Below, piece by piece: positions 35,630 to 43,400 of a DNA stretch of 64,000 bases. Position 1 is the stretch's first letter, and every line of letters begins with the position of its first letter. Source of the DNA: Pantoea trifolii (lineage in GTDB: Bacteria > Pseudomonadota > Gammaproteobacteria > Enterobacterales > Enterobacteriaceae). The notes beneath the pieces were generated by a model. It was given only the letters and a program-made list of their open reading frames with translations. It had not been told where the DNA came from and made no database searches. The stretch spans positions 1,364,001 through 1,428,000 of the forward strand of contig NZ_JANIET010000001.1 in NCBI RefSeq assembly GCF_024506435.1. The letters run 5' to 3'. The position numbers were made by a program, and so were the translations under genes.

Positions 35630-36285
35630 AGAATTTTCATCCTTTTCTCAATACGGCGCAGCACAAAGCTCAACACCAACGTAATAACCAAATAGATAAT
35701 GGCAACGGCGCTCCAGATCTCCAGCGCGCGGAAGTTACCGGCAATGATCTCCTGCCCCTGACGCGTCAGTTCGGCCACGCCAATTACGATAAACAGCGAC
35801 GTATCTTTGATGCTTACAATCCACTGGTTACCCAACGGTGGCAGCATACGGCGCAATGCCAGCGGCATGATCACGTAACGCAGGGTTTCGCGGCGCGACA
35901 GACCCAGCGCCAGACCCGCTTCACGGAAGCCTTTGTTGATCGACAGCACCGCACCGCGCGTGATTTCTGCGATGTAGGCGCCGGAGTTAATCATGATAGT
36001 GACCACCGCCGCGCTAAACGGATCGATACGCAGATCCGGAAAAGCCATCGGCAGGGCGAAGTAGATAAACATCACCTGAACTACGATTGGCGTACCGCGA
36101 ATCAGTTCGATAAACACTAACGCGATGTTGTTGGTGATCCAGCCGCCGTACGCGCGGGCAAAACCGGCGACTAAACCGATAATTAAACCGCCGACCAGGC
36201 CGAGGACCGAGATCAGCAGGGTCATTTTGGCACCGTCGATTAAAATCGGCAGGGCAGGCCAAATGACGCTCCAGTCAAACTCCAT
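35626..36285 (-). CDS. glnP: Glutamine ABC transporter permease GlnP
   Basis: Inner-membrane permease of 219 residues, the E. coli length, forming the homodimeric channel of the glutamine importer. The EAA loop [31 protein letters not shown] lies near residues 115-145, preceded by [21 protein letters not shown]. It is separated from glnH by 85 bp containing a strong hairpin that may set the ratio of binding protein to membrane components. It is coupled to glnQ by overlapping codons. Confidence 0.96.
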   Translation of the reverse strand: MEFDWSVIWPALPILIDGAKMTLLISVLGLVGGLIIGLVAGFARAYGGWITNNIALVFIELIRGTPIVVQVMFIYFALPMAFPDLRIDPFSAAVVTIMINSGAYIAEITRGAVLSINKGFREAGLALGLSRRETLRYVIMPLALRRMLPPLGNQWIVSIKDTSLFIVIGVAELTRQGQEIIAGNFRALEIWSAVAIIYLVITLVLSFVLRRIEKRMKIL

Positions 36286-36322
36286 GGTGTGACTCCAAAA
36301 TCTGTTGCGTGGAAATGTAAAA

Positions 36323-36347
36323 AGCAGGGAGTGTTAAGCTCCCTGCT
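36323..36347 (-). terminator. Intercistronic hairpin between glnH and glnP
   Basis: AGCAGGGAG-TGTTAAG-CTCCCTGCT forms a 9-bp stem between the glnH stop and glnP start, with no long U-run after it on the minus strand. It probably attenuates or protects the glnH message, giving excess binding protein. Confidence 0.6.
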
Positions 36348-36370
36348 GGAAAAATCGGCTTAAGCCGCAA

Positions 36371-37120
36371 TTATTTTGGTTCAGTACCGAACCATTTTTT
36401 ATAGATGGTGTTGTAAGTGCCGTTGTCGCGCAGGGTTTTCAGTGCGCCGTTCACTTTTTCACGCAGATCGTCGCTGCCTTTCGGGAACGCGATGCCATAC
36501 TGCTGTGCTTCAATCGACTCGCCAACCGCTTTGAAGCGGCCTTTACCGGCGGTGTTGATGAAGTACAGGATGTTCGGGGTATCGTGCAGCACAGCGTCAG
36601 CACGATTAGTGCCTAACTCCATGTAAGCGTTATCGATGTTCGGGAATTGACGCAGATCTTTCGATTTGATGTGCGCTTTCGCGTAATCCACCGAACCGGT
36701 ACCGCTCTTCACCGCCACCACTTTGCCGTTCAGATCGTCGATGCTCTTCACGTCTTTTTCGTTCTCGCGCACCATCACCAGCAGGCCGCTTTTGTAGTAG
36801 CCGTCAGAGAACTCAATGGCTTTTTTACGTTCTTCGGTGATGGTGATACCCGCCAGCGCCAGGTCAATGTTTTTGGTTTGCAGCGCAGGGATGATGCCGC
36901 TGAAATCCATTGGCTTGAAGGCGTAATCGAGTTTCAGTTCTTTCGCGATGGCATCCCACAGATCGATATCAAAACCGACGTATTTATCGCCTTGTTTGAA
37001 CTCGAAGGGAACGAATGCGGTGTCGGTCGCGACGATCAGTTTTTTGTCTGCTGCGGTGGAAGAAAGCGAGAAGGCCAGCGCTAACGCGGCCACGGAGACT
37101 TTAATCAATGACTTCATCAT
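36371..37120 (-). CDS. glnH: Glutamine-binding periplasmic protein GlnH
   Basis: Periplasmic glutamine-binding protein of 249 residues (E. coli 248). The signal peptide [24 protein letters not shown] is cleaved before [18 protein letters not shown]. The pocket motifs [23 protein letters not shown] and [13 protein letters not shown] are conserved. ATG 37120 or the next ATG can serve as start; the family usually begins with a single Met-Lys. It is the promoter-proximal gene of glnHPQ. An NtrC-type site and a sigma-54-like element lie upstream. Confidence 0.96.
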   Translation of the reverse strand: MMKSLIKVSVAALALAFSLSSTAADKKLIVATDTAFVPFEFKQGDKYVGFDIDLWDAIAKELKLDYAFKPMDFSGIIPALQTKNIDLALAGITITEERKKAIEFSDGYYKSGLLVMVRENEKDVKSIDDLNGKVVAVKSGTGSVDYAKAHIKSKDLRQFPNIDNAYMELGTNRADAVLHDTPNILYFINTAGKGRFKAVGESIEAQQYGIAFPKGSDDLREKVNGALKTLRDNGTYNTIYKKWFGTEPK

Positions 37121-37172
37121 TTTTTTCCTTATTACCCCTCAGGCCTGGTGGCCCGATGTACGGCCTATCATA

Positions 37173-37189
37173 TGAAAAAATTATGCCAA
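37173..37189 (-). promoter_or_regulatory. Sigma-54-like promoter of glnHPQ
   Basis: On the minus strand TTGGCATAATTTTTTCA keeps the -24 TTGGCA element, with 10 nt to the -12 position, as in E. coli glnHp2. The -12 dinucleotide is TC rather than GC, so the match is imperfect. Confidence 0.5.
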
Positions 37190-37258
37190 CTTTTCAATTT
37201 GCTCGAAATCAGTAGTTTTAAGCACTTGCTGACACGATTTTGCGCAGAAGAAAAGTTT

Positions 37259-37274
37259 TGCACCTTATTGGTGC
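37259..37274. promoter_or_regulatory. NtrC (NRI) binding site upstream of glnH
   Basis: TGCACCTTATTGGTGC fits the NtrC palindrome TGCACC-N5-GGTGCA almost perfectly, about 75 bp upstream of the sigma-54-like element. Additional GGTGC/GCACC half-sites run to 37322, suggesting tandem enhancer sites for nitrogen-starvation control. Confidence 0.75.
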
Positions 37275-37397
37275 TTCATTTTGGTGCATGGTGCTGTTGT
37301 GGTGCAGACACAGTGTGCACCAAGGGCGGGTAGAGCGAAAGAAGGGATTAAGGAATTGTTAACGACGTCAAAAAAAGCACCACAATGTTACAGACGT

Positions 37398-37422
37398 AAA
37401 AAAAGGCGGGATAACCCGCCTT
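37398..37422 (-). terminator. Rho-independent terminator of dps
   Basis: On the minus strand AAGGCGGG-TTAT-CCCGCCTT is followed by a run of T residues, 18 nt after the dps stop codon. Confidence 0.85.
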
Positions 37423-37439
37423 CGTTATAACACTGAAAT

Positions 37440-37943
37440 TTATTCAATATTCGATTCGATAAACCACAGGAATTTATCCAGATCGCGCGATGCCGCAGTG
37501 AAGATATCAGCGGTATCTTCATCGCTGACTTCAGTGATAGCTTTACGCGTGTCATTCGCCACAATCGCATAGCGATCGGCCAGCGCTTTCAGGTGATCCT
37601 GCACGCTATGAATGTTCAACGGATAGCTTTTCAGTGGTGTTTTATCGTTAACGATCTGAGTGGTACCCAGCGCCACGCCGCCTAACTGAACTACACGTTC
37701 AGCGATAGTGTCCTGGTGATCGGTAATGGCGGTACGGAAACCATCCAGCATCTCATGTACGCCAATAAAGTTGGCGCCACGCATGTTCCAGTGCGCCTGC
37801 TTGGTGATCAGCGACAGGTCAATAAACTCCACTACCAGACGGTTGAGCACCTCGATGGTCGCTTTTTTATCGCTGTCAGCGACGTCATTACGGGTGTAAA
37901 TCAGATCAGACGATTTAGTTTTAACCAGTTTTGCGGTACTCAT
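37440..37943 (-). CDS. dps: DNA-binding ferritin-like protein Dps
   Basis: Ferritin-like dodecamer subunit of 167 residues, the exact E. coli length. It condenses DNA and oxidises/stores iron with peroxide in starved or stressed cells. The N-terminal DNA-binding tail begins [20 protein letters not shown]. The ferroxidase site residues lie in [27 protein letters not shown] at the subunit interface. ATG 37943 is preferred; an adjacent upstream ATG would add one residue. A -10 element CTATACTT upstream is typical of stationary-phase promoters. A strong terminator follows. Confidence 0.97.
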   Translation of the reverse strand: MSTAKLVKTKSSDLIYTRNDVADSDKKATIEVLNRLVVEFIDLSLITKQAHWNMRGANFIGVHEMLDGFRTAITDHQDTIAERVVQLGGVALGTTQIVNDKTPLKSYPLNIHSVQDHLKALADRYAIVANDTRKAITEVSDEDTADIFTAASRDLDKFLWFIESNIE

Positions 37944-37989
37944 CATTAATGTCCTCTTATTGATGGTTGTCCTAATCAAGCACGGAAAT

Positions 37990-37997
37990 AAGTATAG
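37990..37997 (-). promoter_or_regulatory. dps promoter -10 element
   Basis: On the minus strand GCTGCTATACTTATT contains CTATACTT, the sigma-S/sigma-70 type -10 hexamer with the C at -13 favoured by sigma-S. It lies about 47 bp upstream of the dps start. A palindrome TTGATCAGATCAA lies further up at 38021-38033. The rest of 37998-38205 is AT-rich, with no recognisable gene. Confidence 0.6.
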
Positions 37998-38205
37998 CAG
38001 CAGTTTTTTAATCTGCAGGATTGATCAGATCAATAACAGGAATAGATAAACCTTAATGTTGCTCAGGGATTGTACGGTTTAAGTATTAGTTGATGTAAAA
38101 CAGAAGGTTGTGGAATGTGTTAATTATTTATTAATCGTGTTGCAAAATAATAACGGAGAAATCCTAACGCCACCTTAAAAATGAAAATGAGAATGCTTCT
38201 ATATT

Positions 38206-38227
38206 TAGCCTGCGGCGAAGCAGGCTA
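38206..38227 (-). terminator. Hairpin downstream of rhtA
   Basis: TAGCCTGC-GGCGAA-GCAGGCTA forms an 8-bp stem 12 bp after the rhtA stop. The minus-strand tail is AT-rich but lacks a clean T-run, so termination strength is uncertain. Confidence 0.55.
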
Positions 38228-38239
38228 ACGAGTGAATAT

Positions 38240-39148
38240 TTATTGCGTATGAGTAATATCCACTTCGCTTATTTTTGCGCTTTTTTGTTTCATGGTCAGC
38301 GTTGAACCTGCCGAAGCGACAATGATCGCCAGCAGCGCCATCCACTGTTGCAGCGTTAATAGTTCGCCGAGGAATAACATGCCTGAAAGCGCAGCCATCG
38401 CCGGTTCCAGACTCATTAAGGTGCCGAAAATGCGCGCCGGCAGTCGCGTCAGCGCCATCATCTCTAAAGAATAGGGAATGGCGCTGGAGAGCAGGGCGAT
38501 CAGCAGCGCTAACGGCAACACTTCCCAATGCCAGATGCCCGGCGCGGCGAATGTCAGGCCGAGCGGCACAAAAATCACCGAGGCAATCAGCGAACCCATC
38601 GCCACCGTTGCTGGGCCATGTTCCGCCCCCGCCCGCTGACCTGCAAGAATATAGACCGCCCAGCAGGCACCCGCGCCCACCGCTAACAGCGCACCGAGCG
38701 GATCGATGTGACTCATCCCTTCACCGATTGGCAACAGGAACCACAAACCCACTACCGCCAGCAGCACCCAAAGAAAATCAAGTGGACGACGCGCGCCGAT
38801 CAACGCCAAAGTCAGCGGACCCAAAAACTCCAATCCTACGGCCACGCCCAGCGGCACGGTGCGAATCGCTAAATAGAAGAGATAGTTCATGCAGCCCAGC
38901 GCTAAACCGTACATCAGCAGCGGCTTGCGCTGCTCGCGCGTAAAGCGCAAACGCCAGGGTTTGAAGATGATGCAGAGAATCAGCGTGCCAAGACCAAGAC
39001 GCAGCGCGGTAATGCCGGGCGCACCAACGGTGGAAAACAGTGATTTTGCCAACGAAGCGCCGCCTTGCAGCGAGAGCATGGCAATCAGCAGTACGGCAAT
39101 AGGGAACAACACCGGGGCCAAATTTTTGGTCGTTTGAGGCGCAGACAT
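38240..39148 (-). CDS. rhtA: Threonine/homoserine exporter RhtA
   Basis: EamA/DMT-superfamily inner-membrane exporter of 302 residues (E. coli RhtA 295) with ten predicted helices in two five-helix repeats. It exports threonine, homoserine and some analogues. Typical segments are GGASLAKSLFSTVGAPGITALRLGLGTLIL in the first half and LSSAIPYSLEMMALTRLPARIFGTLMSLEPA in the second. Its place between dps and ompX matches E. coli. The 378 bp upstream (39149-39526) is shared with the divergent ompX promoter. Confidence 0.94.
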   Translation of the reverse strand: MSAPQTTKNLAPVLFPIAVLLIAMLSLQGGASLAKSLFSTVGAPGITALRLGLGTLILCIIFKPWRLRFTREQRKPLLMYGLALGCMNYLFYLAIRTVPLGVAVGLEFLGPLTLALIGARRPLDFLWVLLAVVGLWFLLPIGEGMSHIDPLGALLAVGAGACWAVYILAGQRAGAEHGPATVAMGSLIASVIFVPLGLTFAAPGIWHWEVLPLALLIALLSSAIPYSLEMMALTRLPARIFGTLMSLEPAMAALSGMLFLGELLTLQQWMALLAIIVASAGSTLTMKQKSAKISEVDITHTQ

Positions 39149-39526
39149 CCTGTAATCCAGTCCTTTATTTATTAACAGCAGGGTAACAAGCGCTCAGTGT
39201 AAAGGAATCTTCAGCAAATAAGGAGACGCGAATCGGGGAATTAAAAAGCGCTAACAGGTCAGAAATTGGCCAGATTTAGTGCCATTTCCGTAAAGAAACG
39301 TCAGGTTAGTTTAGGAATTTACTTAAAGGCATTTTTTGTGATCGGAATTTATGTTGCAGGAATATGATGCTTTTTATAAGTAAAATGAATGACATAGGAA
39401 ACTTCATTAACTTTCTGTTACACCAAACAATCTGTTAGACAACAAAATGCGGGCAGAGTTTCTTGCTGTTTTTTGTTATATTTATAGCGTTGTCAGGAGA
39501 GAAGTATATTCACATTTGAGGTGGTT
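39149..39526. other. AT-rich divergent intergenic region rhtA / ompX
   Basis: A 378-bp gap holds the rhtA promoter and the long 5' region of ompX, ending in a GAGGTGG ribosome-binding site at 39518. Several AT tracts are present. I see no small ORF with a credible start or a structured RNA I can name. In E. coli the ompX leader is a target of MicA and CyaR; no pairing site was established here. Confidence 0.5.
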
Positions 39527-40039
39527 ATGAAAAAAATTGCATGTCTTTCAGCATTGGCTTGTGTACTTGCAGTTTCTGCAGGTTCTGCCATGGCACAAAG
39601 CACCGTTACTGGTGGTTACGCTCAGAGCGATTATCAAGGCGTTGCTAACAAAGCAAACGGCTTCAACCTGAAATATCGTTACGAAGACGGTTCTAACCCA
39701 CTGGGCTGGATCGGTTCTTTCACCTATACCGAAAAAGATCGTACTGATGCTGGCGCTTATAACAAAGCTCAGTACTACGGCATCACCGGTGGTCCTGCTT
39801 ACCGTCTGAATGACTGGGCGAGCATCTACGGTGTTGTTGGTGTAGGTTACGGTAAATACCAGCAGAACGACAATTCAGTACGTTCTAAGTCTGATTCAAG
39901 CGACTACGGTTTCTCTTACGGTGCGGGTATGCAGTTCAACCCAATCGAGAACATCGCAGTTGACGTAGGTTACGAGCAGAGCCGTATCCGCAACGTCGAT
40001 GTTGGCACCTGGATTGCTGGCGTAGGTTACAGCTTCTAA
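39527..40039 (+). CDS. ompX: Outer membrane protein OmpX
   Basis: Eight-stranded outer-membrane beta-barrel of 170 residues (E. coli 171). The signal peptide MKKIACLSALACVLAVSAGSAMA is cleaved at about residue 23. The mature protein shows alternating amphipathic strands and ends with the aromatic C-terminal signature (IAGVGYSF) recognised by the BAM machinery. The ATG at 39527 is preferred over an in-frame GTG at 39521 because of the upstream GAGGTGG. Codon use is strongly biased, as in highly expressed genes. A terminator follows. Confidence 0.96.
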   Translation: MKKIACLSALACVLAVSAGSAMAQSTVTGGYAQSDYQGVANKANGFNLKYRYEDGSNPLGWIGSFTYTEKDRTDAGAYNKAQYYGITGGPAYRLNDWASIYGVVGVGYGKYQQNDNSVRSKSDSSDYGFSYGAGMQFNPIENIAVDVGYEQSRIRNVDVGTWIAGVGYSF

Positions 40040-40065
40040 GTTCTTGCTTAGACCAGTTGCACAAT

Positions 40066-40091
40066 AAACGGTCCTTCGGGGCCGTTTTTTT
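40066..40091 (+). terminator. Rho-independent terminator of ompX
   Basis: AAACGGTCC-TTCG-GGGCCGTTT followed by a run of T residues, 26 bp after the ompX stop. The UUCG tetraloop makes it very stable. Confidence 0.9.
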
Positions 40092-40130
40092 ATGGGCGCA
40101 ATATACAGTTTACCGACTACCAGAAACACA

Positions 40131-40154
40131 AAACCCGCTACGTGAGCGGGTTTT
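40131..40154. terminator. Terminator of mntS (possibly bidirectional)
   Basis: AAACCCGCT-ACGTG-AGCGGGTTTT forms a 9-bp stem between the convergent ompX and mntS genes. On the minus strand it is followed by TTTTGTG, 18 bp after the mntS stop. Confidence 0.75.
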
Positions 40155-40171
40155 ATTGGAAGTCGGGAACG

Positions 40172-40366
40172 TTAACCGCGCCAGATCAGATTTGGACACG
40201 GACGTTCAACCAGCTGTTTGCCGGTGAGCTTTTCAATCAGCATCAAACGCAGCGCAAACGGCGAGCGGGTAAACAGGCACAGCAGCGATTTCAGCTCAAA
40301 AGACGGTTTGCTCTGTTCAGCCTGGAAACATTTGCCACAGTCGAGGCAGTTTTTCATGGTAGTCAT
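40172..40366 (-). CDS. mntS: MntS-like small manganese protein with cysteine-rich extension
   Basis: Small protein of 64 residues. Its core FELKSLLCLFTRSPFALRLMLIEKL aligns with E. coli MntS (FKRCMRVFSHSPFKVRLMLLSML). MntS raises free manganese by inhibiting the exporter MntP. Position supports this: it is divergent from mntR, between ompX and mntR as in E. coli. It is about 22 residues longer than the 42-residue E. coli protein. The extra N-terminus begins MTTMKNCLDCGKC and carries a C-x2-C-x2-C motif that could bind metal. GGGAGGTG lies at ideal distance from ATG 40366. An MntR box lies upstream. Confidence 0.75.
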   Translation of the reverse strand: MTTMKNCLDCGKCFQAEQSKPSFELKSLLCLFTRSPFALRLMLIEKLTGKQLVERPCPNLIWRG

Positions 40367-40435
40367 GTTCACCTCCCGAGTGAATGACGACAATATCTTT
40401 GTAGCCTTTATAAGCTATTCGCTTACATTATCGAC

Positions 40436-40459
40436 AAAGATAGCACTGGCTATACTCTT
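40436..40459. promoter_or_regulatory. MntR box between mntS and mntR
   Basis: AAAGATAGCACTGGCTATACTCTT resembles the E. coli MntR box (AAACATAGCAAAGGCTATGTTT), with inverted ATAGC/GCTAT half-sites. It lies 70 bp upstream of mntS and about 110 bp upstream of mntR, consistent with manganese-dependent repression of mntS. Confidence 0.75.
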
Positions 40460-40568
40460 TAGCCAACACTATTTAGGAAAAATTTGTGCTTATTTGTGCC
40501 TGGTTTACAATGAGCGCAGCCAGCCCGCACCGTAGGTAAAGTGCGGCAGATAATAAAGAGGAAGTTAG

Positions 40569-41027
40569 ATGAGTCGTCGTGCAAAAATCGCCACCAACAT
40601 GCCCCAGGGCCCGCTAAAAGAGATAGAGGAGCATGTCGAAGGATTTCGTCAGGTGCGTGAGGCGCATCGTCGTGAGCTGATCGATGACTATGTAGAATTA
40701 ATCTCTGATTTGATTCGTGAATTTGGCGAAGCGCGTCAGGTGGATATGGCCGCACGTTTGGGCGTTTCCCAGCCAACCGTGGCGAAAATGCTGAAGCGTT
40801 TGGGTACCACCGGTTTAGTCGAGCAAGTGCCGTATCGCGGGGTGTTCCTCACTGCTGAAGGTGAGAAGCTGGCGGAAGCGAGCCGCGTTCGTCACCATAT
40901 TGTTGAAACCTTCCTGTTGGCGCTGGGTGTTAGCCCGGAAACCGCGCGCCGTGATTCAGAAGGCCTGGAGCATCACGTCAGTGATGAAACCCTGGCCGTG
41001 TTCCAGAAATTCTACGAGAGTCGCTAA
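40569..41027 (+). CDS. mntR: Manganese-responsive transcriptional regulator MntR
   Basis: DtxR-family regulator of 152 residues (E. coli 155). When loaded with Mn2+ it represses mntH and mntS and activates mntP. The winged HTH is at about residues 45-105 ([40 protein letters not shown]). The metal-binding dimerisation domain carries [13 protein letters not shown] and [10 protein letters not shown]. It lacks the SH3-like third domain, as usual for MntR. An AGAGGAAG ribosome-binding site precedes the ATG. ybiR follows 20 bp downstream. Confidence 0.96.
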   Translation: MSRRAKIATNMPQGPLKEIEEHVEGFRQVREAHRRELIDDYVELISDLIREFGEARQVDMAARLGVSQPTVAKMLKRLGTTGLVEQVPYRGVFLTAEGEKLAEASRVRHHIVETFLLALGVSPETARRDSEGLEHHVSDETLAVFQKFYESR

Positions 41028-41047
41028 CTACAAGGCCTTCCACCATC

Positions 41048-42157
41048 ATGCCCAATCTGCTTCGTTCCTTAATGCGCGATCGTATTTTGCATTTGTTGTT
41101 GCTTTTAGGTGTGATTATGTTGCCGCTGGCGAAATTCCGCTGGTCGCAATTGCCTGCCGCGGTGGACTGGCACACTATCATGACGCTTACCGGCCTATTG
41201 ATGCTGACCAAAGGATTAGAAAACAGCGGCTATTTTGATGTGCTCGGCGCGCGCTTGATCCAACGCTTTCAACATGAACGCACGCTGGCGCTGTTTATGG
41301 TGTGCGCCGCCGCGTTGCTCTCTACTTTTCTCACCAACGATGTTGCGCTGTTTATTCTGGTGCCACTGACGCTGACGTTGCGCAAATTCTCGCGCTTGCC
41401 GATTTCCCGTCTGATCATTTTCGAAGCGCTGGCGGTGAATGCAGGTTCCTTACTGACGCCGGTCGGTAACCCGCAAAACATTCTATTGTGGAGTCACGGC
41501 ACACTCAGCGTACCCGGTTTCATTGCGCAAATGGCGCCGCTGGCGGCATTTTTAATGCTCACGCTGATGGCGTTGACGTGGTGGAGTTTCCCGGCGCGCG
41601 TAATCCAGAAACATGAACAAACCGAAAGCCAAACATGGTACAAGCCGCTGTTCACGATTAGCGTGCTGCTGTACATCGTGTTTGTCGTGGCGCTCGAGCT
41701 GAAAATGACTGGCTGGGCGTTGCTGCTGGTGGCGGCCTGTTTCCTGATCATGGCGCGCAGCGTGTTAATCAGCATCGACTGGAGTTTGCTGCTGGTGTTC
41801 GTGGCGATGTTTATCGATGTCTTCCTGTTGATGCATTTGTCCTGGTTGCAGCCGCATTTTGCCGCTATTGGCCAAATCAGTGAGGGCGGACTTTATCTGC
41901 TGGCCATAGGCCTGTCGCAATTCATCAGTAACGTGCCCGCCACCATTCTGCTTTTGCAGAAAGTGCCACCGTCCGACGTGCTGGCGTGGGCGGTAAATAT
42001 CGGTGGATTTGGCTTATTGCCAGGATCGCTCGCCAACCTGATCGCCTTGCGTATGGCGCAGGATGCGCGCGTTTGGTGGCGTTTCCACTTGTTTTCCATC
42101 CCGATGTTAGCCTGGTCGATGTTGGGCGGATGGCTGCTGTTACACCTGATCCGTTAG
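41048..42157 (+). CDS. ybiR: YbiR, predicted anion/citrate-type membrane transporter
   Basis: Inner-membrane protein of 369 residues (E. coli 372) of the ArsB/NhaD/DASS-like ion-transporter group, with about ten hydrophobic helices. Diagnostic segments are LLSTFLTNDVALFILVPLTL (first hairpin with TND) and QFISNVPATILL (second hairpin with SNVP). The substrate is not known. It sits directly after mntR, as in E. coli, and is probably co-transcribed with it. Confidence 0.9.
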   Translation: MPNLLRSLMRDRILHLLLLLGVIMLPLAKFRWSQLPAAVDWHTIMTLTGLLMLTKGLENSGYFDVLGARLIQRFQHERTLALFMVCAAALLSTFLTNDVALFILVPLTLTLRKFSRLPISRLIIFEALAVNAGSLLTPVGNPQNILLWSHGTLSVPGFIAQMAPLAAFLMLTLMALTWWSFPARVIQKHEQTESQTWYKPLFTISVLLYIVFVVALELKMTGWALLLVAACFLIMARSVLISIDWSLLLVFVAMFIDVFLLMHLSWLQPHFAAIGQISEGGLYLLAIGLSQFISNVPATILLLQKVPPSDVLAWAVNIGGFGLLPGSLANLIALRMAQDARVWWRFHLFSIPMLAWSMLGGWLLLHLIR

Positions 42158-42272
42158 CGCGACGCCAATGTCGGCTTGTGTAAAGTTGCATTGGCATTTG
42201 TCAATTTCCCATCTAAGGTTATGTTGACCGTTTTTGCCCGGCAATCGGGACAACCGCCTACGATGAAAAATT

Positions 42273-43400
42273 ATGGAAAACAAGAATCAACCGTCTGAAC
42301 GCGATCAGCAGGATCCGCAAAACACCTCGAATACCCATCAAGATAACAATGAACCAGAACGTAAACGTCCCGGAAAGAAGCCACTGATTTTTCTCGCCAT
42401 TGTGGTGGTGATCATGATCGTGGTGGGATTATGGTTCTGGCTCACCACACGCAATATTGAAAGCACGGATGATGCCTTTACCGAAGGCAACGCGGTGACT
42501 ATCGCGCCGAAAGCGGCCGGTTACGTGGTCAAGCTGCTGGTGCGCGATAACCAGCGCGTGAAGCAGGGCGATTTGCTGGTGGAGATCGATGCACGCGACA
42601 GTGAAGCGCAGCGCGATCAGGCCAAAGCCCAGCTTGGTCTGGCACAGGCGCAGCTGCATCAGGCGCAGGCGCAGTTAGCTTTGTCTCGCGTGCAGTATCC
42701 GGCGCAGCGCGATCAGGCACTCGCCGATCAGGCTAAAGCGCAGGCAAATTTACTTAATGCGCAGGCTGATTATCGTCGCCAGCGCGGTGTTGATCCGCGT
42801 GCCACATCTCAGCGCAATATTGATACTGCCGCCGCGCAGCTGCGTTCGGCTGAAGCGCAACTGCAAAGCGCTAAAGCGCAGGTTGAAGTGGCTTCTCAGG
42901 TGAAGCTGCAAATCCGGCAGCAGGAAACCAATGTTGAAGCGCGTGAGCAGCAGGTTGAGCAGGCGCAGGCGCAGCTCAACACCGCCGAATTGAATCTCTC
43001 TTATACCCAGGTTCGCGCGCCATACGATGGCTTTGTCACCAAGCGTAACGTGCATCTCGGCACGCTGGTGCAGGCCGGCAGCGCGCTGTTCTCGCTGGTT
43101 TCGCCTGAAATCTGGATTAATGCCAACTTCAAAGAGTCGCAGCTGGCGCGTATGAAGCCGGGCGACAAAGTGGAAATTAGCGTTGATGCCTGGCCGGATA
43201 TGGAGCTGGAAGGGCACGTGGATAGCGTGCAGATGGGATCCGGTTCACGCTTCTCCACCTTCCCGGCGGAAAACGCCACCGGCAACTACGTGAAAATCGT
43301 GCAGCGCGTGCCGGTGAAAATTGTCATCGATAAAGGGTTAGATCCCAATCATCCGCTGCCGCTGGGCTTGTCGGTTGAGCCGAAGGTTACAGTGGAATGA
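42273..43400 (+). CDS. HlyD/EmrA-type membrane fusion protein of an efflux system
   Basis: Periplasmic adaptor of 375 residues anchored by one N-terminal helix (about residues 34-55, IFLAIVVVIMIVVGLWFWL). The polar N-terminus is rich in Asn/Gln. A lipoyl/barrel half-motif (GYVVKLLVRDNQRVKQGDLLVEIDARD) is followed by a long coiled coil with repeated QAQAQL-type heptads (about 100-235) and the second half-motif (RAPYDGFVTKRNVHLGTLVQAGS). It links the EmrB-type pump downstream to the outer-membrane channel at 44967. Its stop overlaps the MFS start (ATGA). The operon is not part of the E. coli backbone at this place. Confidence 0.9.
   Translation: MENKNQPSERDQQDPQNTSNTHQDNNEPERKRPGKKPLIFLAIVVVIMIVVGLWFWLTTRNIESTDDAFTEGNAVTIAPKAAGYVVKLLVRDNQRVKQGDLLVEIDARDSEAQRDQAKAQLGLAQAQLHQAQAQLALSRVQYPAQRDQALADQAKAQANLLNAQADYRRQRGVDPRATSQRNIDTAAAQLRSAEAQLQSAKAQVEVASQVKLQIRQQETNVEAREQQVEQAQAQLNTAELNLSYTQVRAPYDGFVTKRNVHLGTLVQAGSALFSLVSPEIWINANFKESQLARMKPGDKVEISVDAWPDMELEGHVDSVQMGSGSRFSTFPAENATGNYVKIVQRVPVKIVIDKGLDPNHPLPLGLSVEPKVTVE

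Noticed and set aside
38021..38033. FNR box upstream of dps (TTGATCAGATCAA)
   Set aside because: FNR sites need TTGAT-N4-ATCAA; here the spacer is three bases, so the match is off by one. The palindrome is only mentioned with the dps promoter.
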